Shown here: one piece after another, positions 1 through 10,178 of the stretch
Numbering within the stretch: the stretch's first letter is position 1
Layout of the letters: each line of letters begins with the position of its first letter
The notes under the pieces: model-generated
The model's database searches: none
Told to the model about the DNA's origin: nothing
The model's input: the letters and a program-made list of their open reading frames with translations, nothing else
Source of the DNA: Cafeteria roenbergensis
Taxonomy: Eukaryota; Sar; Bigyra; Bicosoecida; Cafeteriaceae
Reading direction: 5' to 3'
DNA: 64,000 nt
NCBI GenBank assembly: GCA_008330645.1
Contig: VLTN01000072.1
Coordinates: forward strand, 106,446-170,445
Position numbers and translations under genes: made by a program

Positions 1-2
1 CG

Positions 3-3000
3 ACGCTCGAGTGGGACTCCTCCTTCGTGTCCGTCTACTCCAAGGACAACCCGAACCTCCTCTTCTCCATGGTGGGCTTCGACGTGCGCGTCCTGCCCCG
101 GTGCCGCATGGAGCGCGGGGAGTTCTCCGCCGCCCGCGACGGCGTGTGGGACCTCCAGAACGAGGACACCAAGGAGCGCACGGCGCAGGCGCACCTTCGC
201 GTGGAGACGACCGCCATCAAGGCCTTCGACAACCGCGTGCGGAACCTCCTCATGTCCGCCGGCAGCGCGACCTTCACGAAGATCGGCAACAAGTGGAACT
301 CCGCCGTCATCTCCCTCATGACCTACTTCCGCGAGGCGGTGGTCCAGACCCCGGAGCTCCTGGACCTGCTCGTCAAGTGCGAGAACAAGGTGCAAACCCG
401 CGTCAAGATCGGCCTCAACTCCAAGATGCCCTCCCGCTTCCCCCCCGTCGTGTTCTACACGCCCAAGGAACTCGGCGGCCTCGGCATGCTCTCCATGGGC
501 CACATTCTCATCCCCCAGTCGGACCTGCGCTTCTCCAAGCAGACCGACCTGGGCATCACCCACTTCCGAGCCGGCCTCAGCCACGAGGAGGAGAACCTCA
601 TCCCCAACCTCTACCGCTACATCCTTCCCTGGGAGGCGGAGATCGTCGACTCGCAGCGCGTCTGGGCCGAGTACGCCCTCAAGCGCCAGGAGGCGTCGGC
701 GCAGAACCGCCGCCTGACCCTCGAGGATCTGGAGGACAGCTGGGACCGCGGCCTGCCCCGCATCAACACGCTCTTCCAAAAGGACCGCCACACGCTGGCG
801 TATGACAAGGGCTGGCGGCTGCGCACGGAGTTTACCAAGTACCAGAAGTACCACCAGAACCCCTTCTGGTGGACCCACCAGCGGCACGACGGCAAGCTCT
901 GGAACCTCAACAACTATCGCACCGACGTCATCCAGGCGCTGGGCGGGGTTGAGGGCATCCTAGAGCACACGCTGTTCAAGGGAACGTACTTCCCCACCTG
1001 GGAGGGCCTCTTCTGGGAGAAGGCCTCCGGCTTCGAGGAGGCGATGAAGTTCAAGAAGCTCACCTCGGCGCAGCGCTCCGGCCTGAACCAGATCCCGAAC
1101 CGTCGCTTCGCGCTCTGGTGGAGCCCCACCATCAACCGCGCCAACGTGTACATCGGCTTCCAGGTGCAGCTGGACCTCACGGGCATCTTCATGCACGGCA
1201 AGATCCCCGTGCTGAAGATCTCCTACATCCAGATCTTCCGCGCCCACCTGTGGCAGAAGGTGCACGAGTCCGTGGTGATGGACCTCTGCCAGGTGTTCGA
1301 CCAGCAGCTCGAGGCGCTCGGCATCTCCAAGGCCCAGAAGGAGGACATCCACCCGCGCAAGAGCTACAAGATGAACAGCAGCTGCGCCGACATCCTCGTC
1401 CTCGCTTCCTTCCCGTGGCAGGTGTCCAAGCCTTCTCTCCTCCACGACAAGGAGGACCCGGGCACGGAGCTCACCACCTCCAAGTGGTGGCTGGACATCC
1501 AGCTCCGCTGGGGCGACTACGACAGCCACGACATCGAGCGCTACTCCAAGGCCAAGTTCCTCGACTACTCCCAGGACAGCATGTCCGTGTACCCCAGCCC
1601 CACCGGCGCCCTCGTCGCGCTCGACCTGGCCTACAACCTCTACAGCGCGTACGGCCTCTGGTTCCGCGGCTGCAAGCCGCTGATGCAGGCTGCCATGGCC
1701 AAGATCATGAAGGCCAACCCCGCCCTCTACGTGCTCCGCGAGCGCATCCGCAAGAGCCTCCAGCTCTACTCGTCGGAGCCCACGGAGCCGTACCTGAGCT
1801 CCCAGAACTACTCGGAGCTCTTCAGCCGCGCCTCCACCTGGTTTGTGGACGACACCAACGTGTACCGCATGACCATCCACAAGACGTTCGACGGGAACAT
1901 CACCACCAAAGCCATCAACGGCGCCATCATCATCGTGAACCCGCGCACCGGCCAGCTCTTCCTCAAGATCATCCACACCAGCGCCTGGGCCGGCCAGAAG
2001 CGCCGCTCCGCCCTGGCCAAGTGGAAGACCGCCGAGGAGGTGGCCGTGCTCACCCGCTCCATGCCGGCCTCGGAGCAGCCGAAGCAGATCATCGTGACCC
2101 GCAAGGGCATGCTCGACCCGCTCGAGGTGCACCTGCTCGACTTCCCCAACATCGTCATCAAGGGCAGCGACCTGCAGCTCCCCTTCCAGTCCATCCTCAA
2201 GGTGGAGAAGCTCGGCGACATGGTGGTGCAGGCCACCAAGCCCGACATGCTCCTCTTCAACCTCTACGACGACTGGCTCGGCAGCATCAGCCCCTTCACC
2301 GCCTTCACCCGCCTCGTCCTCATCCTCCGCGCCCTGCACGTGAGCACCGACCGCACCAAGGAGGTGCTCCGCCCCGACACCACCACCGTGACGCAGCCGC
2401 AGCACGTCTGGCCCACCATGACCGACGACGAGTGGACCAAGGTGGAGGTGCAGCTCAAGGACCTCATCCTCCAGGACTACGGCCGCAAGAACAACGTCAA
2501 CACTGCGTCGCTCACGCAGTCGGAGATCCGCGACATCATCCTCGGCATGGAGGTAGCCCCGCCCAGCCAGCAGCGCCAGCAGATCGCTGAGATCGAGAAG
2601 CAGGCCCGCGCGCAGTCGCAGGTCACCGAGACGACGACCCGCTCCACGAACATCCACGGCGAGGAGATCATCACTACGACGCAGACCAACTACGAGTCCG
2701 CGTCCTTCGCCTCCAGGTCGGACTGGCGCCAGCGCGCGGTCAACAGCGAAACGCTCCACCGGCGCACGGAGCACGTCCACACCGACTCCCGGGACCTCGG
2801 CGAGGAGGGCATCACCTACGTGGTCCCCAAGAACATCCTCCGCCGCTTCGTCGCCATCGCCGACGTCCGCACGCAGGTGGCAGGGTTCATGTACGGCTCC
2901 GCCCCGCGCGACGCCCCCGACGTCCGGGAGGTTCGCTGCATCGTCCTGCCTCCCCAGGTGGGCTCCCAGTACGACGTCAAGCTGCCCGACGCCCTGCCCT

Positions 3001-3665
3001 CGCACCCGGCGCTGCAGGGGCTCAAGCCTCTCGGGTGGATCCACACGCAGCAGCGGGAGTCCCCGCACCTCAGCCCCGTGGACGTGCAGGCCCACGCGGC
3101 GCTGCTGTCGCGCAGCGCCGACGCGGCCGCCGCCGCCGAGGACTCCGCCGCCGCGGCAGGGGCCGCCGGGGGGCCCGCATCCGGCGCGGGGGCCCCCCAG
3201 GCCTGGTCTGCGGACGAAGCCGTCGTGGCCACCTGCTCCTTCACCCTCGCGTCGGTCACGCTCACTGCGCACCGGGTCACGTCGAAGGGCCTGGACTGGG
3301 CCCGCGGCGAGGGAGGCGGCGCGATTGCGGCCGCAGCGGCAGCCGCAGCCGCGTCGGGAGCAGGACCCGGCATCAAGGGATTCAAGACGGACTTTTACGA
3401 CAAGGCCCAGATCACCCTCACAGACGCCATCCGCGGTTTCTTCCTCGTGCCGGACGAGGGAAGCTGGAACTACTTCTTCCAGGGCGTCAAGTTCGCGCCC
3501 ACAATCAAGTACGGCCTCAAGCTCGACGTGCCGCTCGAGTTCTACCACGAGCGCCATCGCCCGGCCCACTTCCTCCAGTTTGCCGCCATGGAGGAGGAGG
3601 ACAAGGACGGCGCCCTGGGCGCCCTTGGGGACGCCGGGGTGGACCGTGACGATGCGTTCGCTTGA
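3..3665 (+). CDS. PRPF8: Pre-mRNA-processing-splicing factor 8 (Prp8), C-terminal half
   Basis: Central U5 snRNP protein that scaffolds the spliceosome active site. The frame is open from the first bases of the window, so the gene is 5'-truncated by the edge (codons begin at base 3). It matches Prp8 almost colinearly: the end of the reverse-transcriptase-like thumb and linker ([18 protein letters not shown]), the endonuclease-like and RNase H-like regions ([10 protein letters not shown], then [16 protein letters not shown]), and the C-terminal Jab1/MPN domain, where [12 protein letters not shown] is recognisable. There is no intron in this 3.66-kb stretch. Two Ala/Gly-rich insertions (about 3115-3215 and 3310-3370) interrupt the Jab1/MPN domain. 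The C-terminus is acidic. The family is not in doubt. Confidence 0.97.
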   Translation, partial: TLEWDSSFVSVYSKDNPNLLFSMVGFDVRVLPRCRMERGEFSAARDGVWDLQNEDTKERTAQAHLRVETTAIKAFDNRVRNLLMSAGSATFTKIGNKWNSAVISLMTYFREAVVQTPELLDLLVKCENKVQTRVKIGLNSKMPSRFPPVVFYTPKELGGLGMLSMGHILIPQSDLRFSKQTDLGITHFRAGLSHEEENLIPNLYRYILPWEAEIVDSQRVWAEYALKRQEASAQNRRLTLEDLEDSWDRGLPRINTLFQKDRHTLAYDKGWRLRTEFTKYQKYHQNPFWWTHQRHDGKLWNLNNYRTDVIQALGGVEGILEHTLFKGTYFPTWEGLFWEKASGFEEAMKFKKLTSAQRSGLNQIPNRRFALWWSPTINRANVYIGFQVQLDLTGIFMHGKIPVLKISYIQIFRAHLWQKVHESVVMDLCQVFDQQLEALGISKAQKEDIHPRKSYKMNSSCADILVLASFPWQVSKPSLLHDKEDPGTELTTSKWWLDIQLRWGDYDSHDIERYSKAKFLDYSQDSMSVYPSPTGALVALDLAYNLYSAYGLWFRGCKPLMQAAMAKIMKANPALYVLRERIRKSLQLYSSEPTEPYLSSQNYSELFSRASTWFVDDTNVYRMTIHKTFDGNITTKAINGAIIIVNPRTGQLFLKIIHTSAWAGQKRRSALAKWKTAEEVAVLTRSMPASEQPKQIIVTRKGMLDPLEVHLLDFPNIVIKGSDLQLPFQSILKVEKLGDMVVQATKPDMLLFNLYDDWLGSISPFTAFTRLVLILRALHVSTDRTKEVLRPDTTTVTQPQHVWPTMTDDEWTKVEVQLKDLILQDYGRKNNVNTASLTQSEIRDIILGMEVAPPSQQRQQIAEIEKQARAQSQVTETTTRSTNIHGEEIITTTQTNYESASFASRSDWRQRAVNSETLHRRTEHVHTDSRDLGEEGITYVVPKNILRRFVAIADVRTQVAGFMYGSAPRDAPDVREVRCIVLPPQVGSQYDVKLPDALPSHPALQGLKPLGWIHTQQRESPHLSPVDVQAHAALLSRSADAAAAAEDSAAAAGAAGGPASGAGAPQAWSADEAVVATCSFTLASVTLTAHRVTSKGLDWARGEGGGAIAAAAAAAAASGAGPGIKGFKTDFYDKAQITLTDAIRGFFLVPDEGSWNYFFQGVKFAPTIKYGLKLDVPLEFYHERHRPAHFLQFAAMEEEDKDGALGALGDAGVDRDDAFA

Positions 3666-3748
3666 TTGCGGACAGCGCGTGCGTGTTTGCTCCCGTCCGC
3701 ATTCTGCCTTGACGATCACTTGCGCGATGCAGCTCCACGGCCGGGTCG

Positions 3749-3811
3749 CGCTCGCTCGCTCGCTCTCTCTCTCTCGTCCCCTTGCTCTCCATCGCACACA
3801 CACACTCACAT
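3749..3811. repeat. CT-rich and CA-rich microsatellites
   Basis: The 292-bp gap between the Prp8 stop and the next gene holds a (CTCG)n/(CT)n run followed by a CA-rich run. I see no gene here. Confidence 0.8.
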
Positions 3812-3957
3812 ATGCACACGAGTGGCCACGTACACGGGCCTTTCGGCTGCTCTCGCTCGATGGCCGCTGCCCTCGACGCTGCCCGGCTCTGCACTGCAGC
3901 CTTGCGCCAACGCAGCCGAGCGAGCGCCCCTGCGGAGACGCATGCCACCCTGCCGGC

Positions 3958-6333
3958 ATGGCAGACGCGGCCGCGGACGGCGGGTGGGACAACCCCGCGC
4001 CCGGAAGCCCCGGCGGGCGGGGGGTCAGGGTGGAACCCGTGCTGTCGCCGCCAACGGGCGAGATGGGACTCTCCGACCCGCACTCTGCGGCCCTGTCGCC
4101 GGCGTTCCTCTTGCGGCACGCGGCAAAGTCCGGCAGGCTTGAGCGCGCACTTACCGGGGGACGGACGCGGGGCCGGTCTCGGCTCCGAGCCGGGGCTGAC
4201 CCGCCGCGGGCAACGGCGGCGCTTGCCGTGGAGGCGGTGTCGCACCTGAAGCTCTCGCAGCTTGGCTTGTCCTCCTTGAGGGGTGTGCACGTGTGCCGAG
4301 AGCTGACAGTGAGGCGCTCCGCGGCCGCGACGGCGCTGTTGCACCGGCGGCCGTGTTCCGCGTTCGCTTCGACGAGCCGGCGCTGCAACCGCTGCGACTG
4401 CCACCCCTCGCCCTCCGCCGCAGGCCCTGTATGCCTACGAGAACGAGCTGGAAGAGCTTGACGACTTCAGCGGCGGCATGCGCAAGCTGGAGACGCTTCA
4501 CCTGGAGCGAAACCAGCTGAGCTCGGCAGCCGTCGCCGGAGGGCTGACAGGCCTGTACGCACTGCGCAAGCTGTGAGGGCCGCGGCCGGAGCCCAGCGCG
4601 CGAATTGCGGGCTAGCGCCGCGCCAGATCGCTACCGGCGACGGCTGGCGAGGACGCGGCAGCGGCGTGGCAGTTGAGCCCCCAGCTCCGCGCTGGCTTTG
4701 TCAACCTTGCCCCCTGACGCTTCCCCCCCGCCCCCCAGCTCCGCGCTGGCTTTGTGAACCTTGCCCGCTGACACTTCCCCGCCGCCCCCTGCTTCCGCCG
4801 CAGCCACCTGGACGGCAACCGGATCGCCGTGCTTGCCGGCCTGGAGAGCTGCCCCGGCCTTCAGCACCTCACGCTCGCCGACCAGCGGTCTGCAGAGCCG
4901 CTCACGTTCTCGCGCCCGGCCCTCGCGGCCGTGGGCGGCTGCCTGCAGACGCTTGACGTCAGCGGGTGCCGCATCGCCTCCCTGCGCCCCCTGCAGCTCC
5001 TCCGGGCTATCGAGACGCTCAACTGCGACAGAAACGACATCAGCGACATGGTGGAAGTGGCAGAGCTGCTCAGGAGTGCGCGGTGGATGAGCGACTTTTC
5101 GCTGCGCGACAACCCCGTCTCAGCCCTCCGCAACTACCGCCACAAGGCGATTGCCGTGTCACAGCCGTCTCTGCGTGAGTGCCTGGCGATGGGCGATCGC
5201 ACTGCGCGAGGTGCCCAGCCCTGCCTGAAGCCTTGTTCCGGTGTATTGCTCCGAGACGTGTGGTGGCCGCCCAGCCCGGCAGCGCCCTCGGCTGGCGCGC
5301 GCCGCCTCCGAGCGGCTGGCCGGCTCGCAGTGACGCCGGCCCCCGCCCGGACCGGCTGAGGTGGGAGGGGGTCCCGCCACGCGGTGCTAGTTCCACCATC
5401 GCGCGTCGCCGCCGCTGTCGTTTGTTGCAACGAGCCGCGTGCCTCGCAGGTCGCCTCGACGGAGCCGAGGTCACAGCTAAGCAGAGGGACTTTCTGCTGC
5501 GGCTTGAGCTGCGCAAGCGGGGGCTCGGGCGGGCCAACGCTGCGCCCGACGACGACGGGTCCGGCGGGGCAGCGGAGGCCGGTGCAGTTGCCGGGCCCAC
5601 AAGCGGCGGGCCCCTCCGCCGGGGAGCCCACGCCGGTTTGGCGGCGACGGGCCGACCCGTGGCGTCGTCGGCGCTCGCCATCGCCGGGAGCAACGCGGTT
5701 TCGCGCGAGTCAACGCCTCCCATGCCCGCTGCTCGCGCCGGCCGCACCGCCTCGCTGGGGCTGGGCGGCGGCTTCCGGCCAGCTCCGGCGGCGAACGCCC
5801 CAAGCGGCGGGCACCGCGGCGGGCGTCGCGGCGCTGGGCCAGGGCACGGGTACGGGTCCGGGAGCGGCGGCGGTGCGAGGCAGAGCAGCAGGGGCTTCTA
5901 CGGCGGGGGAAGAAGCTCGGGCGCGGGCGCGGGAATGGGCGGAGGCAGGGCCAGCAGAGGGGCGCGTTTGCGCGGTGCCCGGGGCCAAGAGGCCCCGTTC
6001 CCCACACCGACGGGCCCTCGCGGCATCAGCCCCCCAGCGGACGAGGCCGGCGACGCACCTGGCGCCGCGGGCGGTTTCGTGCCTCCCGGCGCTGCCAGGT
6101 GGCTGTCGCCGGGCGACGCCGCGGCCGCGGGCCTCGCTGTGCAGGGCGGGCCGGCCAAGCCGCCGCGCACGCCCTGGGGCGTTGGGCCGGGCCTGCACCG
6201 CTCGGGCAAGGCGGCCGCAACGCGGTCCCGGCCCGGGCTGCCAGTCGCTCCCTGGCAGCTGGACGCTGGCGACCAGCGCGCGGAGGCGCCGGGGGGGCTT
6301 GAGGGGCACGGTGTGCAGCCGTCCCGCCGGTGA
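3958..6333 (+). CDS. SDS22-type leucine-rich-repeat protein with Gly/Arg-rich tail
   Basis: Four exons give a phase-consistent 584-residue protein: 3958-4308, 4424-4572, 4804-5174 and 5450-6333. Donors are GTGAGG, GTGAGG and GTGAGT; all acceptors end in GCAG. The first ~270 residues carry short 22-residue LRRs of the SDS22/protein-phosphatase-regulator type (LKLSQLGLSSLRGV, LETLHLERNQLSS, LHLDGNRIAVLAGL, IETLNCDRNDISD), capped by FSLRDNPVSALRNYRHKAI, a typical LRR-cap, then a helical segment (AKQRDFLLRLELRKR). The last ~250 residues are Gly/Ala/Arg-rich and disordered. In flagellates such proteins are often axonemal or phosphatase-associated; that role is inferred. An AATAAA lies about 270 bp past the stop. 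Confidence 0.8.
4683..4790. repeat. 54-bp tandem duplication inside an intron
   Basis: Two adjacent 54-bp copies (4683-4736 and 4737-4790), differing at a few bases, lie in the second intron of the LRR gene just upstream of its acceptor. Both contain the word CTCCGCGCTGGCTTTGT. Confidence 0.85.
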
Positions 6334-7118
6334 GCGGCGCGGGCGCTGCGGCTGTGCCCCGCCTCACTGCGCGTGCGAGAGCGCGGGCACGCACGGGTTG
6401 CGCCTCGTTGGCTGGTTCACGCGCAGCGCTGCAACGAGGATGGAGTGCTCGCGTGGCGTTGGCGGCGGTGGGCGCAGCAGTACGTGGTGCGGTGGCGCAG
6501 AGGCCCGCGCGCCTGCCCCCTCAGCACAAGGTGCAACGGTGTCGCGTGACAGGGAGCGCTCCAGCCCGTTGTGGGTTGCGACACCAAGATTGGCACTTGC
6601 CCGAATAAAGCACACACGCAGTGCCTCTGGCAGGGGCAGGCAGATTCACACGAAACGTCGAGTTGCCGGGAGAAGGAGGAAAGCAGGGGAGCGCCAAGGA
6701 GGCTGCTCGGGACGGAGGTGGGGGGGGGGTGGAGTGGAGGGCAGCAGGAAACGGAGAGCAGAGGAGGGGAAGGCTTACGTCGAACAAGCAAACAACCACA
6801 TGCAGCGGGGGCACGGGGTGGTGGTGGGGGGGAAGGGGGGAGACGCGAGACGGGCTGCCGGCACGACGGCGGGTGCTCCGCTAACTGAGAGCAGCTGGAG
6901 CAGAGAGAGACGGGGAGGACGGCAGGCGAGGCCGCTGGCCACCAGAGGCGGGACCGGCCCGCACCGAGCGAGCGAGCGAGCGAGCGCCGCGCTGAGCAGG
7001 GGCGGCAGGCGGGGCCGACCGCGGTTCCCCCTGAGGAATAGCTTCCACCCCCCCACCCCCCCCGGGATACAGCATCGGGCTGCGTCATGCATCCGCACCG
7101 GGGGTCCCCAGTCAGGGC
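6334..7118. other. Convergent intergenic region, no gene seen
   Basis: Lies between the stops of the LRR gene and the phosphatase gene. It contains a run of G (about 6719-6730), a (GCGA)n tetranucleotide run near 6965-6987 and C-rich runs near 7049-7070. Open frames here have no recognisable protein content. Confidence 0.6.
6604..6609 (+). terminator. AATAAA polyadenylation signal candidate
   Basis: The only canonical AATAAA near a gene end in this GC-rich stretch, about 270 bp downstream of the LRR gene stop on the same strand. Use as a cleavage signal is inferred. Confidence 0.4.
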
Positions 7119-9512
7119 TCAGCGGTGCTCGACCAGCGAGCGCATGCGGAACTTGCGGCGCACGATGGGGCGCACGTCCTCGCAGCCGTGGAGCTCGCGC
7201 TCAAGGAACCAGGCCAGCTTGAGAAGCTCCCTGTCGTCGGGGTCCTCGAACCAGGACTCGATGGGGACGCCGTTGTCGAGGTGGTACCCGAATGCGTGCT
7301 GGCTGTTGTCAACCAGCACCGTCTGCTTGAGGTCCCGCCCGAGGACGTTGAGATCCTTGATGTAGTTGCCGTCCACGTTGAGGCAGGCCTCGCGGTAGAG
7401 CCTGTGGCGGATCCAGCGGTGGTGCGGGTCGAGGAGGTCGAGGAGGCGGGACGCGTAGACGGACTGGGAGGCGGTGAAGACGGTGACCTCGAACTTGGAG
7501 GCCACCCTGGCGAGGAAGCGCTCGAGGAAGGGCCGCTTGCGGACGTACACCTGGTACGTGTGACCGCCAAACACGACCGGGAAGCGGAGGTCCGGGTCGG
7601 GGATGGGCTCCACGGAGCAGTGGACCAGGGTCTCGTCCAGGTCGAGGACGAGGCTGATGGGGGGCGCGTCGCTGACCTTGCGGGGAAGAACGACGCGGTT
7701 CACGCGGGGCCTCACGGAGCTGTAGGGGGGCAGGAGACGGATAAAGAGGTAGGGGTTGAACTCCTCGTAGGCCTCCCAGTTGTCCGTCGCCTCGATGGCG
7801 GCGTGGGCGGCCGACACGCGGGAGGCGAGGTCGGCAGCAGCGGCCGCCGTGAGGGCGGTGGACATCTCGCCGGGGTGGGCCTCCGAGTCGTGGGCGGGGG
7901 CGGTGGCCGCAGTCGCGGCCGAGGCGGCAGACGCAGTGGACGACACCGACGGGTACCTGCCGACATCGCAGCGGGAGCTGGCGCGAGACTTGCCGGCGCC
8001 GGCCGGGTCGGCGTCAGCGTGGTCGCGGGCAGCGCGGGCAGGCGAGGACGAGGACGCAGACCCAGTCGCAGCCGACGCTGCGCCGCGCCCGGGAGGCGCT
8101 GCGGCGAGCACCGGCGTGGCGACGGCGCCGCACCCGGCGGCAGCCTCTGCCGCAATCGCGGCCGCTGCGCGCGCGCCGCCCAGGCGGTTCTCCTTGTCCG
8201 TGTTGGCGCCGGCAACGGCAGCTGCGTCCTCTTCGGCTGCGAGGGCGGGGGAGTCGGGGGCAGGGGCGAGGGGCGCGCTAGCGTTGCGCCGAGGGGCTGA
8301 GCCTGCGCCGCGGCAGCAGCAGGGGCTGTTGGCGAAGCGCACAAGCGCTTCTCGCGCTTGACCGCGCCGAGCTCTCACCGATCCGCGCGGTTGGGGAAAA
8401 GAGGCCACCCGTGCGGCCCGCAGGCACGTCCCTGCGACGAACATGAGGGGCGCGGGGGCGAGGGCGGCAGCGAGGCGTGCATGGCCGACACAGCCTGAGG
8501 AAACGCTGCGCGAGGCACGCGCCCGCGGGGCGGGGCGGCCCGCCGGAATCGGCTTGAGCGGACAGGCCCTCGCCAGGCAGGCTGCACGGGGCGGCGCAAA
8601 CCGAAGCCGCGAGCGGAGGCGCCCCGGTGGCCCGGATTCGCGCAGCAAAGACCCAGATCGCCGTTGCGACCGGCGAGGGAGCTGTGCGCGCCTGATAGCC
8701 GGCAGGAACGGGCGGGGGCGGGTGTCGGGCCTGGCGCGGCGCCGCGCCGAGGCGCAGCTGGTGTTCCCTCCCGCGCAATGACAGGGGGCCTCCGCGCCGG
8801 CGGGGCAGAGGGAGGGGCGGGCCGGGGCACCTGGCAGCGAAGCGCCGCTGGCGCCGAGAAACCACGGGTCTGAGGGCGCGTCCTGGGGCGCCTGGGCGGC
8901 CCGGGAAGACGACCGGCCAAGAGAGCGGGGCCCAAAGCAGGGCCGCGGGGGGCCGCTCGGGGACGGGGACGGCGAAACGCGCGCTGGGTGGCGGGGGCGG
9001 GCTCGGGGGAGAGGTCGGCGACGCTTGCCGTCTCGCCGGCAAAGGAACGCGCAGCTGCAAGACTCACCCGGCGGCGCCGCGCTCGTCGACCCTGCGGGCG
9101 CGCACGATCTCGCTGTGCTTCATGGGCGACAGGCTTGCCATGGACGGCGTGGCTGCGGGGGAAGCGAGCCCCGGAGGGAGGGGGGGGCGAGGAGAGAGCA
9201 CGATTGGCCCTGGCAGCCGAACCGGCGACGATGGGCACACCACAAGAGATGGCGCCACTGCAACCGGTCGGCTTCCCGCGGGCCTCACTGGGGTAGCCGC
9301 GGCCGGACCGGCGCTGCTGCGGCGTCGACGCGATGGGCGACTTGGGGTCTGCGGAAGGCGGCGAGCGGCGGCGAGGGCGAGGGGCGGGGCCAGTGGAGCA
9401 AGGGGAGCGAGGGCCTTGGCGACTGCCGCCTGTTCGAGGGCTCCTCACCGGCGTAGTAGCCGCGGCCCGCTCCCCATCCCGAGCGCCCGGGTGTCGTGGA
9501 CGTTGCTTCCAT
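7119..9512 (-). CDS. FCP1/SCP-like (NIF) CTD phosphatase family protein
   Basis: Five exons on the minus strand (9512-9449, 9348-9289, 9152-9068, 8431-8379, 8302-7119) join in matching phases to a 481-residue protein. The C-terminal ~200 residues form an NLI-interacting-factor/FCP1 homology domain of the HAD superfamily: DLDETLVHC at about residue 308 supplies the catalytic DxDxT motif, followed by YVRKRPFLERFL, VTVFTASQSVYASRLL and LVDNSQHAF. These are typical of SCP/CTDSPL2 phosphatases, which remove phosphate from RNA polymerase II CTD serines or related substrates. The N-terminal ~250 residues are low-complexity, with short Ser-Pro motifs that could be phosphosites. The four short 5' exons rest on splice consensus and phase alone. 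The alternative acceptor at 8236 also keeps the frame. Confidence 0.85.
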
Positions 9513-10178
9513 GAGGCAGGGGACCGTGGGGAGGCAGGAGAGGGCTGCAAAGCAAGCCTCGCGGCGAACCACGAGGTGCTCGCTGGCTGCCGGCGAGTCG
9601 TCCCTCGGTTTCCGGCGCAAGTTCTGCCGGCTCCAACTATGCCACGCTCGGCCCCAACTCAGGGCAGAGCGCGCCCGACTGCGGAACTGCAAGTCGCGGG
9701 GCGGGGACGCGACCCCGGAATCGCTGCCCAGCGGCGCGGCTGGCCGAGCGGTCCGGTGCCCGGGCGGGCGCCGCGCGAGAGGCTCGCGGGGCTTGCGGCG
9801 CGGGCGCCCCGGCGGGCCCTGGGGCGCCGTGCGCGGCGCTGGGGCGCTTGCTGTGCGCGGCTGCTTTGAATCCGCCGCCCCGTCTCGATCTGGCGGCCAT
9901 GCGGGGCGTTTGGGCGAGGGGCGCGCGCAATTCCGGGCGCGTTGGCGCCCGCCCCAACACGCATATACACACTCTGGCGCTGCGCAGGCCTGGCAGGCCG
10001 CGGAGGAATCACATGGACGGGCGCCCAAAGGCTTGGCCTGGGGGCACCCCGAGGGCGGCAGCACATTGCATCGGCCCCAGCGCCGCCGCGGGCTCCATGG
10101 GGGCCGCGGCGCGGCAGGCGTCCCACCTCGCTGACCCGCCAAGGCCGGCCGGGAACTGCGGGCGGCGCGCGGGCGCGC
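9513..10178. other. Intergenic region between two minus-strand genes
   Basis: Separates the phosphatase start from the p25-alpha stop. Several open frames cross it because of high GC, but none shows a domain or plausible splice structure. It presumably contains the phosphatase promoter. Confidence 0.5.

Noticed and set aside
960-4388. Very long open frame (over 1100 codons) antisense to Prp8
   Set aside because: It is a by-product of high third-position GC on the opposite strand. The plus strand is unambiguously Prp8, and the antisense translation shows no domain.
9728-9800. tRNA-like word GGCTGGCCGAGCGGTC (resembles a Leu/Ser tRNA D-arm)
   Set aside because: No matching acceptor stem, anticodon arm or GTTCGA-type T-loop follows, so it is not a tRNA gene.
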